Source: Acidobacteriota bacterium | GTDB lineage: Bacteria > Acidobacteriota > Blastocatellia > Pyrinomonadales > Pyrinomonadaceae | Assembly: GCA_016718135.1 (NCBI GenBank) | Contig: JADKEF010000003.1 | Location: 434,001-498,000 of the forward strand | Direction of reading: 5' to 3' | DNA: 64,000 nucleotides | Part shown: positions 53,181 through 63,755 of the stretch, piece by piece | Layout of the letters: every line of letters begins with the position of its first letter | Position numbering within the stretch: position 1 is the stretch's first letter | Program-made: the position numbers and the translations under genes | Notes under the pieces: generated by a model | Databases searched by the model: none | The model's input: only the letters and a program-made list of their open reading frames with translations | What the model was told of the DNA's origin: nothing

Positions 53181-54646
53181 TTAATTGCCTAAACTCTTGA
53201 TGATTTTTTCGCGGTAAGCGTTTGCGTCTATTTTTATAGCACGTTCGTTAAGCGTGAGCAACCGTCGGTCCAGCATGACAATGCGGCCATTGATGATCAC
53301 CGTGCGAACATCCGTCGCTTTTGTCGAGTAAACAAGGGCCGAATAGACGTTGTAATACGGCGTCTGATTAAGGCTGTCCATGTCCACGATTACGATGTCG
53401 GCACGCTTCCCGGCCTCGAGCGAACCAGTGATTTTGTCGAGTTTTAGAGCTCGTGCACCACGTATCGTTGCCATCTCAAAAGCTAGCTCGGCAGGCAAGG
53501 TTTTCGGGTCATTTGAGGTAAGTTTGTGTAGTTTTGCGGCCGAGTCCATCTCGTCCCACATGTCGAGGTCGTTGTTCGAAGCGGCACCGTCCGTTCCGAT
53601 ACCGACCGCTATGTCAGCCGCGAGCATGGCCGGAATGGCCGCTACGCCGGAAGCAAGCTTCATATTCGATTGCGGACAATGTGCAGAGCCAACACCGCGA
53701 GTTTTGTAGATATTGATCTCCGCCGGTGTAAGCCAAACGCTGTGGGCCGCGATCGTTCGGTTCGACAGAAAGCCAATGCTATCGAGATACTCGGCTGGGG
53801 TCTTGCCATATTGAGCGAGAATATCGTCGCGCTCTTTCTTAGTCTCGGCAACGTGGATTATCACAGGAGAATTAAAGCGGTCCGACTGTTCACGGATCTT
53901 CTTTAGGTCATCCGTCGATACCGTATATGGAGCATGCGGAGCGGCTGCAGCGACGATCAACGGGTCATTCTGCCAGCGTTTGATAAATTTTTCAGTGTAG
54001 GCAATAGCCTCGGTCGGTGTTTTGTTATCGGAAACAGGAAACTGAATGATCGTCTCTCCAAGGACGCCGCGCATTCCGGCCTTCTTCGTCTCCTCAGCGA
54101 TCGCATCTTCGAAATAGTACATATCGCAGTACGTCGTCGTACCGCCGCGGATCATCTCCGCCATGCCCAGCCGCGCACCGGCACGAACGAACTTCTCATC
54201 GACATTCTTCGCCTCAGCCGGAAAGATGAATTTGGTCAGCCAATCGTTTAGATCTAGATCGTCCGAGATACCGCGAAACAACGCCATCGGAACATGTGTG
54301 TGCGTATTGATAAGCCCCGGAATGATGACCTTGCCAGCCGCATTGATAACACGCTTAGGCCGCGTATTCTTAACAACGATATTCCGCGTCCCCATGATGT
54401 CGATCTTGCCATTCGTGATCCCGATCGCCCCGTTCACGATCACCTCACGTTCAGCATTCATCGTCACGATCGTCCCGCCGACGATCAACAGATCAACATC
54501 GATCGCATAAGGGTTCACCGGCCTTTCTCGAATCGGAGTCGTACTGGTTTCACGCACGGCCCGAGTGAGAGCGGCCTGAACCGCAAAACCATAAATTGAA
54601 TTTGAAAAAGTAGAAGAAATGCGAAGAAAAATTTCAGCTTATCCAT
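53181..54646 (-). pseudogene. Amidohydrolase (SAH/MTA deaminase type) with signal peptide, interrupted by a one-base frameshift near the start
   Basis: The main frame (from GTG 54557) codes 458 residues of a zinc amidohydrolase: THTHVPMALFRG (HxH), HAPYTVS, HVAETKKERDD, AAHSVWLTPAE, and GTDGAASNNDLDMW with the catalytic Asp. These match the 5-methylthioadenosine / S-adenosylhomocysteine deaminase and chlorohydrolase family. Just upstream, in the next frame from ATG 54646, lies a signal-peptide-like start (MDKLKFFFAFLLLFQIQF). Adding one T to the TTT run at 54593-54595 (AAA on the plus strand) joins it to YGFAVQAALTRAVRETS, with a plausible cleavage after VQA. The intact protein would be exported, unusual for this family. 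If the shift is real, translation could still start at the GTG. Confidence 0.82.
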
Positions 54647-54677
54647 AGCTGAAGTTACACCAAAGGCCGTACAAGTA

Positions 54678-55139
54678 TCAAGTCTTACGAATCCGTTCGA
54701 GATACTCGACGTCGGCTTGGTCTTTTAGTCGTCCAACGGCTCGTTTATTTGCCATCAAATCGTCGTACGAAATGAGGTTGACGGCGAGACCTTCGTCATC
54801 GAGTACCACGCGGCGAGAATAAGCCTCCTCAAATTCTATACCTTTGCAGTAGTTCAAAATATCAACGGCCATTGGCTCGACACCCATCACAACCAAACTA
54901 TCTTTCTGCGTGAAGAGGTCGAGAGTCAGTTCGCCGGTGCCAAATCCAAACTCCTCCAACGCCAAGACCATCTTCTTGGCATTCGATTCGTCACCCGAAA
55001 TGAAGAAGTCGATATCGTTGGTCGAACGAGAATGTCCATAGTGTCCGACGGCGTATCCGCCAACCACGAGGTATCTAACGCCCTTCTCGTTGAACAACTC
55101 TAAAAGTTCTCTGTAATCTTTCGGTAGCCCGAGCCCCAT
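54678..55139 (-). CDS. Nucleotidyltransferase-fold protein
   Basis: 153 residues. VRYLVVGGYAVGHYGHSRST and NDIDFFIS hold the GG...DxD pattern of the minimal nucleotidyltransferase (MNT/AbiEii) fold, and VAVNLISYDDLMANKRAVGR is the usual continuation. Members act as toxins that nucleotidylate tRNA, as antitoxins that AMPylate HEPN toxins, or are inactive. The start MGLGLPKDYRELLELF (ATG 55139) lies inside the upstream gene, giving a 65-base overlap in another frame. The frame upstream to 55226 is not used. Confidence 0.83.
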   Translation of the reverse strand: MGLGLPKDYRELLELFNEKGVRYLVVGGYAVGHYGHSRSTNDIDFFISGDESNAKKMVLALEEFGFGTGELTLDLFTQKDSLVVMGVEPMAVDILNYCKGIEFEEAYSRRVVLDDEGLAVNLISYDDLMANKRAVGRLKDQADVEYLERIRKT

Positions 55140-55305
55140 AGTTCTGCCTCCGAAGGCGCTCAATATTCTGAAAACGCTCCTCAACAGAAGCATTGCGCCA
55201 GTATTCGATCTCATCCGAGTCATCAAACCCAGAAACGATCTTTATTTTTTTTCGATCGAGTCGTAACTCGGGAATTTCTTCCACGAGGTTTAAGTCGTTA
55301 CCCAT
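55075..55305 (-). CDS. Small protein paired with the nucleotidyltransferase
   Basis: 76 residues: VEEIPELRLDRKKIKIVSGF, DDSDEIEYWRNASVEERFQN, then IERLRRQNYGARATERLQRT. The pattern of a short strand region followed by (D)EKxYW...ERLxxIExLRxxNYG...RLQRxFRVV is that of small proteins commonly found directly before nucleotidyltransferase genes. It may be the partner of a toxin-antitoxin-like pair. Its last 65 bases overlap the next gene in a different frame, and both readings look genuine. Its ATG overlaps the stop of the lipoprotein gene by one base. Confidence 0.7.
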   Translation of the reverse strand: MGNDLNLVEEIPELRLDRKKIKIVSGFDDSDEIEYWRNASVEERFQNIERLRRQNYGARATERLQRTFRVVQREGR

Positions 55306-55766
55306 TATTCTCGGTTCGTATTTTTTTGATTATTATGGAGCATTCCACCAGGCGGCGCCGACGAATCTTCAACCCCAGATCTCAATTTGACGTTGACATC
55401 GTAATTCGCAAAATTAACACTTGATTGCACCAATCCCGCAGATCCTGCAAAATATTCAATTGTAAGCTCTTCCTTGGTCGGCCATTTCAAATTTGCCCCA
55501 TAGGCGTTGGCGTTTCGCGTTGATCTATACAAGGAGGCGACGAGGTACTTTTCATCTTTGGATTTGAGCCATACGCCTTTAGGAACAACAAAAACCAAAT
55601 AGCCGAATGAGGTCGTCGCTCCACCATTCGTTTCGACGAGGATAGCGTCGGCACTGTCATCGGGTGACGTAACTCTCGCTACCTCATCGAAACTCGTGTG
55701 GCCACCTTCTGAAACACAAGCTGATAACCATAAAGCAAACAACAATGCTAGGCCAGTCAACTTCAT
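55305..55766 (-). CDS. Hypothetical lipoprotein
   Basis: 153 residues. MKLTGLALLFALWLSACVSE carries a lipobox (LSAC, Cys17), so it should be a lipid-anchored periplasmic protein. The rest includes DSADAILVETNGGATTSFGY and KWPTKEELTIEYFAGSAG, beta-rich with no motif I know. It overlaps cdd by 4 bases and the next gene by one base, so the block is one transcript. Confidence 0.72.
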   Translation of the reverse strand: MKLTGLALLFALWLSACVSEGGHTSFDEVARVTSPDDSADAILVETNGGATTSFGYLVFVVPKGVWLKSKDEKYLVASLYRSTRNANAYGANLKWPTKEELTIEYFAGSAGLVQSSVNFANYDVNVKLRSGVEDSSAPPGGMLHNNQKNTNRE

Positions 55767-56161
55767 TTCAAAAACTTCGAATCAAACGCCCTCGGTAGCA
55801 ATTCACCCATCCTTATTATCTCACTTTTCCCCTCCAAATTGGAGAGAATAACGGGCACGTCGCCGCAGAATTCCCAGATGATCTGGCGGCAGACGCCGCA
55901 GGGTGGGGTTAGTTGTTCGGTGTCGACGACGACGGCTATTTGCTTGAAACGTTTTTCGCCGCAGGAGATGCCTTTCCAGATGGCGACGCGTTCGGCGCAG
56001 ACGGTTAGGCCGTAGCTGGCGCTCTCGACGTTGCAGCCGATGTAGATGTCGCCGCTCTCGCCCTCGACGGCAGCGCCGACCTGAAAATTAGAGTACGGAG
56101 CGAAAGCTCGCTCGCGAGCCTTGCCTGCTTCGGTGATTAGCTTTTGTACAGATTCTTCCAT
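55763..56161 (-). CDS. cdd: Cytidine deaminase
   Basis: 132 residues, the homotetrameric short type. The zinc and catalytic motifs are NVESASYGLTVCAERVA (Cys, CAE) and PPCGVCRQIIWEF (PCxxC), with the substrate loop FAPYSNFQVGAA. It deaminates cytidine and deoxycytidine to uridine and deoxyuridine. ATG 56161 is the start; the longer frame to 56245 overlaps udk and lacks homology. It is part of a nucleoside salvage set with udk, the phosphorylase and two nucleoside permeases. Confidence 0.95.
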   Translation of the reverse strand: MEESVQKLITEAGKARERAFAPYSNFQVGAAVEGESGDIYIGCNVESASYGLTVCAERVAIWKGISCGEKRFKQIAVVVDTEQLTPPCGVCRQIIWEFCGDVPVILSNLEGKSEIIRMGELLPRAFDSKFLK

Positions 56162-56184
56162 TAAGTATGTTGTGGCCGATGCCC

Positions 56185-56820
56185 TTACTTCATGCGGGCT
56201 TCTGCAATGACTTCGTCGCTCAGCTTCTCGCGGACCATGCTGCACAGAAAACCGATCCCGATCTCCTGCTGGCCGCCCTCGGGAATAATGACATCGGCGT
56301 GCCGCTTCGACGGCTCGACAAACTCCTGATGCATCGGCCGCACCGAGCGGTAATATTGTGCGATCACCGATTCCGTCGTACGCCCGCGTTCGGCGATGTC
56401 ACGCTGCAGACGCCGAATAAATCTAATGTCGTCCGGTGTATCGACATAAACCCGCACATCGAGCAGATCGAGCACACGCGGCTCGGCAAATATCAAAATC
56501 CCCTCTACGATCACGACAGGTTTCGGCTCGATGATCTCGATCTTATCGCTGCGGGTATGCGATTTAAAATCGTACAGCGGCATCTCGACGTTGTGGCCCT
56601 GTTTCAAACGGAGCAAATGATTGACCAGCATATCGCTGTCGATCGAATCCGGATGATCAAAATTCGCCTGATGACGCTCGTCGAGCGGCATGTCGGCGAG
56701 GTTGCGATAGTACGAATCCTGCTCGACCAGCACGACCTTCTCCGCCCCGACCGCGCCAACGATCGCACGAGCAATAGTCGTCTTCCCCGAACCAGTTCCG
56801 CCGCAGATGCCTATGAACAT
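56185..56820 (-). CDS. udk: Uridine kinase
   Basis: 211 residues. The P-loop GICGGTGSGKTTIARAIVG is at residues 4-22; the Asp in VLVEQDSYYRNLADMP, FDHPDSIDSDML, YDFKSHTR and VVIVEGILIFAEP follow in family order, ending with RRLQRDIAERGR and VEPSKRHADVIIP. It phosphorylates uridine and cytidine to UMP and CMP. Cytidine deaminase is 23 bases downstream in the same operon. Confidence 0.96.
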   Translation of the reverse strand: MFIGICGGTGSGKTTIARAIVGAVGAEKVVLVEQDSYYRNLADMPLDERHQANFDHPDSIDSDMLVNHLLRLKQGHNVEMPLYDFKSHTRSDKIEIIEPKPVVIVEGILIFAEPRVLDLLDVRVYVDTPDDIRFIRRLQRDIAERGRTTESVIAQYYRSVRPMHQEFVEPSKRHADVIIPEGGQQEIGIGFLCSMVREKLSDEVIAEARMK

Positions 56821-56830
56821 AAAATCCTGA

Positions 56831-57169
56831 CTACTTTTTGCCTTGATCGAATCTTGAAATTATTTCAAAACAAGCATCGATAAGTTGTTCCTTATATCGG
56901 CTATTCAGTTCGTCCAAGACTGCATCATGCCGCCTTAGCTCATCACGACTACAGTCGAGTCGCTCCGACCCGACTGGCACCGACGAACTCTCTTTATTGT
57001 ATGCCGCGAAAACCGGAAACGATATGGCCTCATATTCCTGAAGCCACTCTACGCGGGCTCCCATTTTCAAACAGCCCAATGGCAAGCCGATCTGATTTGC
57101 TATGATCGCACGTGCATTCGCGACCAGCTTTTTACGGAAAGTACTCTGTTTTTCTTTGTTATTTACCAA
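56831..57169 (-). CDS. Hypothetical protein, possibly DUF2489-like
   Basis: 112 residues, mainly helical by composition, with KLVANARAIIANQIGLPLGC near the N-terminus, which recalls DUF2489 proteins, and a charged tail ELNSRYKEQLIDACFEIISR. No catalytic motif. It overlaps the purine nucleoside phosphorylase by 11 bases and lies 10 bases before udk, so it is translated within the salvage operon. Family assignment is weak. Confidence 0.55.
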   Translation of the reverse strand: MVNNKEKQSTFRKKLVANARAIIANQIGLPLGCLKMGARVEWLQEYEAISFPVFAAYNKESSSVPVGSERLDCSRDELRRHDAVLDELNSRYKEQLIDACFEIISRFDQGKK

Positions 57170-58019
57170 TTCTTATCACTATCCTCCGCAGAAGTTCATT
57201 AAAAACTTCCGCGACTCTCGCTCCGGTTTCCATCACATGAGAATGATCGATCACGCCTTCTTCCATTCCGGCGGCGAGATTTGTAATGCATGAGATGCCG
57301 AGCGAACGCATGCCCATGTGGCGGGCGGCGATCGCCTCGGGAACCGTCGACATTCCGACGGCGTCGGCGCCGAGTTGGCGGTACATGCGTATCTCGGCCG
57401 GCGTCTCGTACGTCGGGCCTGAAAGTGCACAATAGATGCCGCGATGAATGAAATCTGTCAGCTCGGCGTCACGGCCTTTGTCGTGCCGTTCGCGGGCGAT
57501 ATTATTTGCCTCTTCGAGAGCGATCTCCTGAAACTCGCGGTCGTAAACCTCGCTCATATCCGGAAACCGCGGCCCAAAACGCTCATCATTCGGCCCGCGA
57601 AGCGGATTGACACCGAGGCAGTTTAGGTGATCCGAGATCAACATCAAACTTCCCGGCATCATGTCCGAGTTAAGGCTTCCCGCGGCATTCGTCAGGATGA
57701 GATTCTTCACACCCAACAAACCAAAGCTTCGAACCGGCAGCATTACCTGCTCCATATCGTAGCCTTCGTAAAAATGAAACCGCCCCTGCTGCACCGCAAC
57801 CGCGACACCGTCAATCGTCCCCAAAACAAGCTGCCCCGCATGCCCGACAACCGTCGACCGAGCAAATCCCGGTATCTCTTCATACGGGATCTTCACCGCA
57901 CCTTCAACAGCATCCGCAAACGCCCCAAGCCCGCTGCCAAGAACGATCGCCGTCTTGATCTCACCGGAATACTTCGACCTAATAAACTCGGCCGCTGCTG
58001 AGGCCTTTTCGTATGACAT
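57159..58019 (-). CDS. punA: Purine nucleoside phosphorylase
   Basis: 286 residues of the trimeric (mammalian-type) PNP family. Signatures are AIVLGSGLGAFADAV (phosphate site), VGHAGQLVLG, QGRFHFYEGY, LTNAAGSLN, SGPTYETPAEIRM and VGMSTVPEAIAARHMGMRSL, with the His of TNLAAGMEEGVIDHSHV. It splits inosine, guanosine and deoxy forms into base and (deoxy)ribose 1-phosphate. It is the first gene of the salvage set here; a palindromic repeat separates it from the permeases upstream. Confidence 0.95.
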   Translation of the reverse strand: MSYEKASAAAEFIRSKYSGEIKTAIVLGSGLGAFADAVEGAVKIPYEEIPGFARSTVVGHAGQLVLGTIDGVAVAVQQGRFHFYEGYDMEQVMLPVRSFGLLGVKNLILTNAAGSLNSDMMPGSLMLISDHLNCLGVNPLRGPNDERFGPRFPDMSEVYDREFQEIALEEANNIARERHDKGRDAELTDFIHRGIYCALSGPTYETPAEIRMYRQLGADAVGMSTVPEAIAARHMGMRSLGISCITNLAAGMEEGVIDHSHVMETGARVAEVFNELLRRIVIRIGK

Positions 58020-58049
58020 AAACTTGATCTGACTACAAAGAAAGATTTA

Positions 58050-58115
58050 GCCACGAATAACACGGATTACACAAATATCAGGATTTGAATTCGTGTTATT
58101 CGTGCAATTCGTGGC
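58050..58115. repeat. Palindromic repeat of the GCCACGAATAACACGGATTA type
   Basis: The left arm starting 58050 faces GAATTCGTGTTATTCGTGCA and on to GTGGC (58087-58115). It lies between the phosphorylase and the permease genes and could be a weak terminator or processing site. Confidence 0.7.
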
Positions 58116-58125
58116 AAAAACTCGA

Positions 58126-59044
58126 TCAATTTTCTTTTCGGTAAGGAATCCCCAACGCCTTCGGTGCACGCGACAGGCCGATGAAGCCGGCGAGCACGAT
58201 GATCGTCAGGACGTACGGGATCATTTGGATGAATTGAACGGGGACGTCTTCGCCGGACGGCATCTTGATAACGCCTTGCATCTGGATCGCGAGAGCCTCG
58301 GTGAAGCCGAAGAAGAGACATGCGACCAGCACCGGGATCGGTTTCCATTTGGCAAGGATCAACGCCGCGAGAGCGATGTAACCTCGTCCGGCGGTCATGC
58401 CGCGCGTAAAGAGCGACGACTGGCCGATCGAGAGATACGCACCGCCCGCGGCTGCAAGTACGCCGGACAGGACGACGGCGATGTAGCGTAGGCGAATGAC
58501 ATTTACGCCGGCTGCATCGGCGGCCTCGGGATTTTCCCCGGCGGCTCGAATGCGCAGGCCGAACGGCGTTTTGTAGAGAACGTACCAGCAAACCGGTACA
58601 AGCGCGATGGCTAGAATGGACGCCAGCGATACTCGATTGAAATAGTCAGGTAGCAAAAATTCTTGCGCGATCTGTTGAGTGGAACCGGCCGAGTCGTAAA
58701 TTCTACTGCTGATCACCGCCGGAAGTCCAAGCATCAGTAAGCTGATCGCAAACCCCGTTACAACCTGATCCGCCTCAAACTTGATAACCGCGACCGCAAA
58801 GATCAAAGCAACATAGCCCCCAACCACCATCCCGCAACAAGCCCAGATACGGGTTGCTGAGTTCGTAGGTGACGACCGCCGCAGTAAATGCACCGGCGAG
58901 CATTAGTCCTTCAAGGGCGATGTTGATCACGCCCGCACGCTCAGAGAACATTCCGCCCAATGCGGCAAAGATCAGCGGCGTCGCCAGACGGATCGTCGAG
59001 AACAACAAAATGAGCAGAAATGTCGGTGTTAAGAGATCTCCCAT
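58126..59044 (-). pseudogene. Nucleoside ABC transporter permease (YufQ/BmpC-like), interrupted by a frameshift
   Basis: The N-terminal part from ATG 59044 (MGDLLTPTFLLILLFSTIRL and FSERAGVINIALEGLMLAGA) ends in frame at NPYLGLLR. The continuation GMVVGGYVALIFAVAVIKFE, FEADQVVTGFAISLLMLG and on to RAPKALGIPYRKEN is in another frame down to 58126. The break is at about 58831-58838. Here two bases appear lost (restoring LLAGMVV, the usual sequence) or one gained. The joined protein, about 305 residues with eight or so membrane helices, is the second permease of a BMP-type nucleoside importer. It follows the first permease by 1 base. No decay is seen on either side. Confidence 0.83.
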
Positions 59045-59045
59045 C

Positions 59046-60125
59046 CTATTTCCTCGTATACCTCTGCAGCGACGCTACAAAAATGATAATGATCGCCTGA
59101 AGGACCTCGACGAGGTCTTTCGAAACGTACTTGGTCTCGATATCGACAAAGATCTCGCCGCGTTTCAGAACGGCAAAGAAGATGGCCGCGATAAAGATGC
59201 CGAGCGGATGATTGCGTCCGAGCAGAGCGACAGCGATGCCGAGGAATCCCCAGCCATCCGAGAATCCGTCGTAATATCGATAACGATAACCGAGCACCTC
59301 GCCTATCGCGACCATTCCCGCGAGTCCGCCTGAGATGGTCATTGCAATGATGATCTGCTTTTTAGGCGAGATGCCGCCGTATTCCGCTGCCGAAGGATTT
59401 TCGCCCACTGCACGCAGTTCGTAGCCCCATTTTGTCTTCCACAAGAAGACGTAAACGAGTACGCACATCAATATCGCGAGCAAAAACGCGACACTCAGCG
59501 GTACAAAATCGGGCATTCCGGGAATGTACTGGCTGATACGCGGAATGTGTGCACCGGTGCCGATCTCGGCAGTTTGCATGATCGGGTCGCCCGGAATTTT
59601 GTAGTAATACTGTGTGAAGTAGCTGACCAGCGATATGCCGATAAAGTTCAGCATGATCGTATTGATCACTTCGTGGGAACCAAATCTCGCTTTCAAGATT
59701 CCGGGTATCGCTCCCCAAATGCCGCCGGCAACGACCGCCGTCACGACGCACATCAAGACCAGCAATACCGCCGGCAGGCTGTACCATGACCAGTCTTCAG
59801 TCTTGCCAAAGATATTGACCATCGCCCCGCCAAATTTGATACCGACCCACGCCGTCGCAAAAGCCGCAACATAAAGCTGCCCTTCGGCTCCGATATTCAA
59901 CAGCCCGCAACGAAACGCTACCGCAACCGCTAGCCCCGTAAATATCAGCGGCGTCGCAATAAACAGCGTGTATCCAAAATCATTCAACGAGCCAAACGAA
60001 TTGCCGATGAGCTGATAAAAGGTCTGGAACGGATTGTCGCCGATCAGCAGAACGATAATTCCGCCGACGACAAACGCCGCCGCTACAGCGGCCAACGGCC
60101 AAAGGATTTCGCGAAGAATCTTCAT
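59046..60125 (-). CDS. Nucleoside ABC transporter permease (YufP/BmpB-like)
   Basis: 359 residues with about nine membrane helices, from MKILREILWPLAAVAAAFVV. The core GLAVAVAFRCGLLNIGAEGQ, ARFGSHEVINTIMLNFIGIS and ELRAVGENPSAAEYGGISP is typical of the BPD_transp_2 family that imports nucleosides. ATG 60125 starts the hydrophobic domain; the frame upstream to 60290 crosses the hsp20 promoter region and is not coding. The ATPase and the lipoprotein of such a transporter are not in the window, which is odd for this family. The genes continue into the nucleoside salvage operon. Confidence 0.9.
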   Translation of the reverse strand: MKILREILWPLAAVAAAFVVGGIIVLLIGDNPFQTFYQLIGNSFGSLNDFGYTLFIATPLIFTGLAVAVAFRCGLLNIGAEGQLYVAAFATAWVGIKFGGAMVNIFGKTEDWSWYSLPAVLLVLMCVVTAVVAGGIWGAIPGILKARFGSHEVINTIMLNFIGISLVSYFTQYYYKIPGDPIMQTAEIGTGAHIPRISQYIPGMPDFVPLSVAFLLAILMCVLVYVFLWKTKWGYELRAVGENPSAAEYGGISPKKQIIIAMTISGGLAGMVAIGEVLGYRYRYYDGFSDGWGFLGIAVALLGRNHPLGIFIAAIFFAVLKRGEIFVDIETKYVSKDLVEVLQAIIIIFVASLQRYTRK

Positions 60126-60270
60126 TCGATACCTGCCCGTGATCGGGCCAAACCGAGAATCTGCGTGTTGAGGAAAGTGCTCAATAAATATAGCCGAGAA
60201 ACGCCGAAGTGTCACCTGTAAACGCCTCGCGAAGAGGAAAGAACAACACAAAATATTTTTCGCAAGATAC

Positions 60271-60300
60271 TTGACAATACTCACACTCATATTTTATTAT
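60271..60300 (+). promoter_or_regulatory. hsp20: Promoter of hsp20
   Basis: TTGACA (60271-60276), an 18-base spacer and TATTAT (60295-60300). Both boxes are close to the sigma70 consensus. No sigma32-type -10 (CCCCAT) is seen, so control of heat shock probably relies on a repressor. Confidence 0.7.
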
Positions 60301-60307
60301 CCTTATA

Positions 60308-60324
60308 GACTAAGTAAGTTAGTC
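60308..60324. promoter_or_regulatory. Candidate operator at the hsp20 promoter
   Basis: A perfect inverted repeat GACTAA-N5-TTAGTC (60308-60313 and 60319-60324) lies 8 bases after the -10 box, over the expected transcription start. A repressor dimer bound here would block initiation. It is not the CIRCE sequence bound by HrcA. Confidence 0.5.
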
Positions 60325-60352
60325 ATTTATCAAATTTTTGGAGGAAACGACA

Positions 60353-60844
60353 ATGTATATCGCAAAATATGATCCATTTCGTGAAGTAAGATCCCTTCAG
60401 GACGAGGTAAATCGCTTGTTCACCACCGCCTTTCCGAGCGGAAATGGCCGTGAAGATGCTCTTAACGGAGCTTGGTATCCGAAAGTAGATATCTTTGAGA
60501 ACAGCGAAAATCTTGTTCTCGAGGCTGAGTTGCCCGGCATGAAGCGTGACGATTTTGAACTTTCGTTCGAGAATAACGTTCTTACGCTCAAGGGCGAACG
60601 CAAATTTGAGAAACGCTCCGAGAGTGATAATTATCACCGAGTCGAGCGTGCATACGGTGCGTTCACACGTTCATTCACGCTGCCGCCGACGGTAACGGCC
60701 GAGGGAGCTAAGGCAGATTTTGAGAACGGCGTTCTCCACATCAGCCTGCCGAAGCGTGAAGAGACAAAGGCACGTAAGATCGAGATCACCGGCACGGATG
60801 CTGGGGCAAAGACGATCGAGGCCGCCAAGACGGCTGGTGCTTAA
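60353..60844 (+). CDS. hsp20: Small heat-shock protein Hsp20
   Basis: 163 residues. N-terminal arm MYIAKYDPFREVRSLQDEVN, then the alpha-crystallin domain (about 45-140: WYPKVDIFENSENLVLEAEL, FELSFENNVLTLKGERKF, YGAFTRSFTLPPTV, FENGVLHISLPKRE). It is an ATP-independent holdase that keeps unfolded proteins soluble until ClpB and DnaK act. The ATG at 60353 has TTGGAGGAAACG before it; an in-frame TTG at 60338 is less likely. clpB follows. Confidence 0.93.
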   Translation: MYIAKYDPFREVRSLQDEVNRLFTTAFPSGNGREDALNGAWYPKVDIFENSENLVLEAELPGMKRDDFELSFENNVLTLKGERKFEKRSESDNYHRVERAYGAFTRSFTLPPTVTAEGAKADFENGVLHISLPKREETKARKIEITGTDAGAKTIEAAKTAGA

Positions 60845-60858
60845 TTAGCCTGCTATTC

Positions 60859-60920
60859 AAACAGGGTGGACAGGATAAGCAGGATGAAAGATCCTGAACA
60901 TCCCGTTCATCCTGTTTGAT
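60859..60920. repeat. Palindromic repeat of the AACAGGATGAACAGGAT type
   Basis: AAACAGGGTGGACAGGATAA (from 60859) faces CCCGTTCATCCTGTTTGAT (to 60920) between hsp20 and clpB. Confidence 0.65.
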
Positions 60921-60964
60921 TTTCCGGTCGGTTCGCGGTGAGTCGATTGAGGTAAGATAAAGAT

Positions 60965-63577
<2,613 letters not shown>

Positions 63578-63589
63578 AACCCGGTGCGG

Positions 63590-63675
63590 GAAATGCGTGG
63601 AACGCTGGAACGCGTTACGGAAACGCCGAAAATACGGCGTAGGGAATGTATGGAACGCCGGAACGCTTGGAACGG
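63590..63675. repeat. Short direct repeats GGAACGC(T/C)(G)GGAACGC
   Basis: At least five copies of a GGAACGC-like unit with GTGGAACGCTGGAACGCG and TATGGAACGCCGGAACGCTT lie between clpB and the grpE-like gene. The rest of this 178-base gap holds the hairpin at 63679-63717. Confidence 0.5.
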
Positions 63676-63678
63676 CGA

Positions 63679-63717
63679 CTTGGGCAGGACGGCCGCGACT
63701 TTCCGATTCTGCCCAAG
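63679..63717 (+). terminator. Hairpin after clpB, possible terminator
   Basis: CTTGGGCAG (63679-63687) pairs with CTGCCCAAG (63709-63717) around a 21-base loop; the tail AGTCTTACTATT is only moderately T-rich. Confidence 0.5.
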
Positions 63718-63755
63718 AGTCTTACTATTAATACAAGGTGTTTAGAAAACGAAAA

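Noticed and set aside
60126..60290. N-terminal extension of the first nucleoside permease
   Set aside because: It lies in the hsp20/permease intergenic region and lacks membrane-helix character; the ATG at 60125 starts the hydrophobic core.
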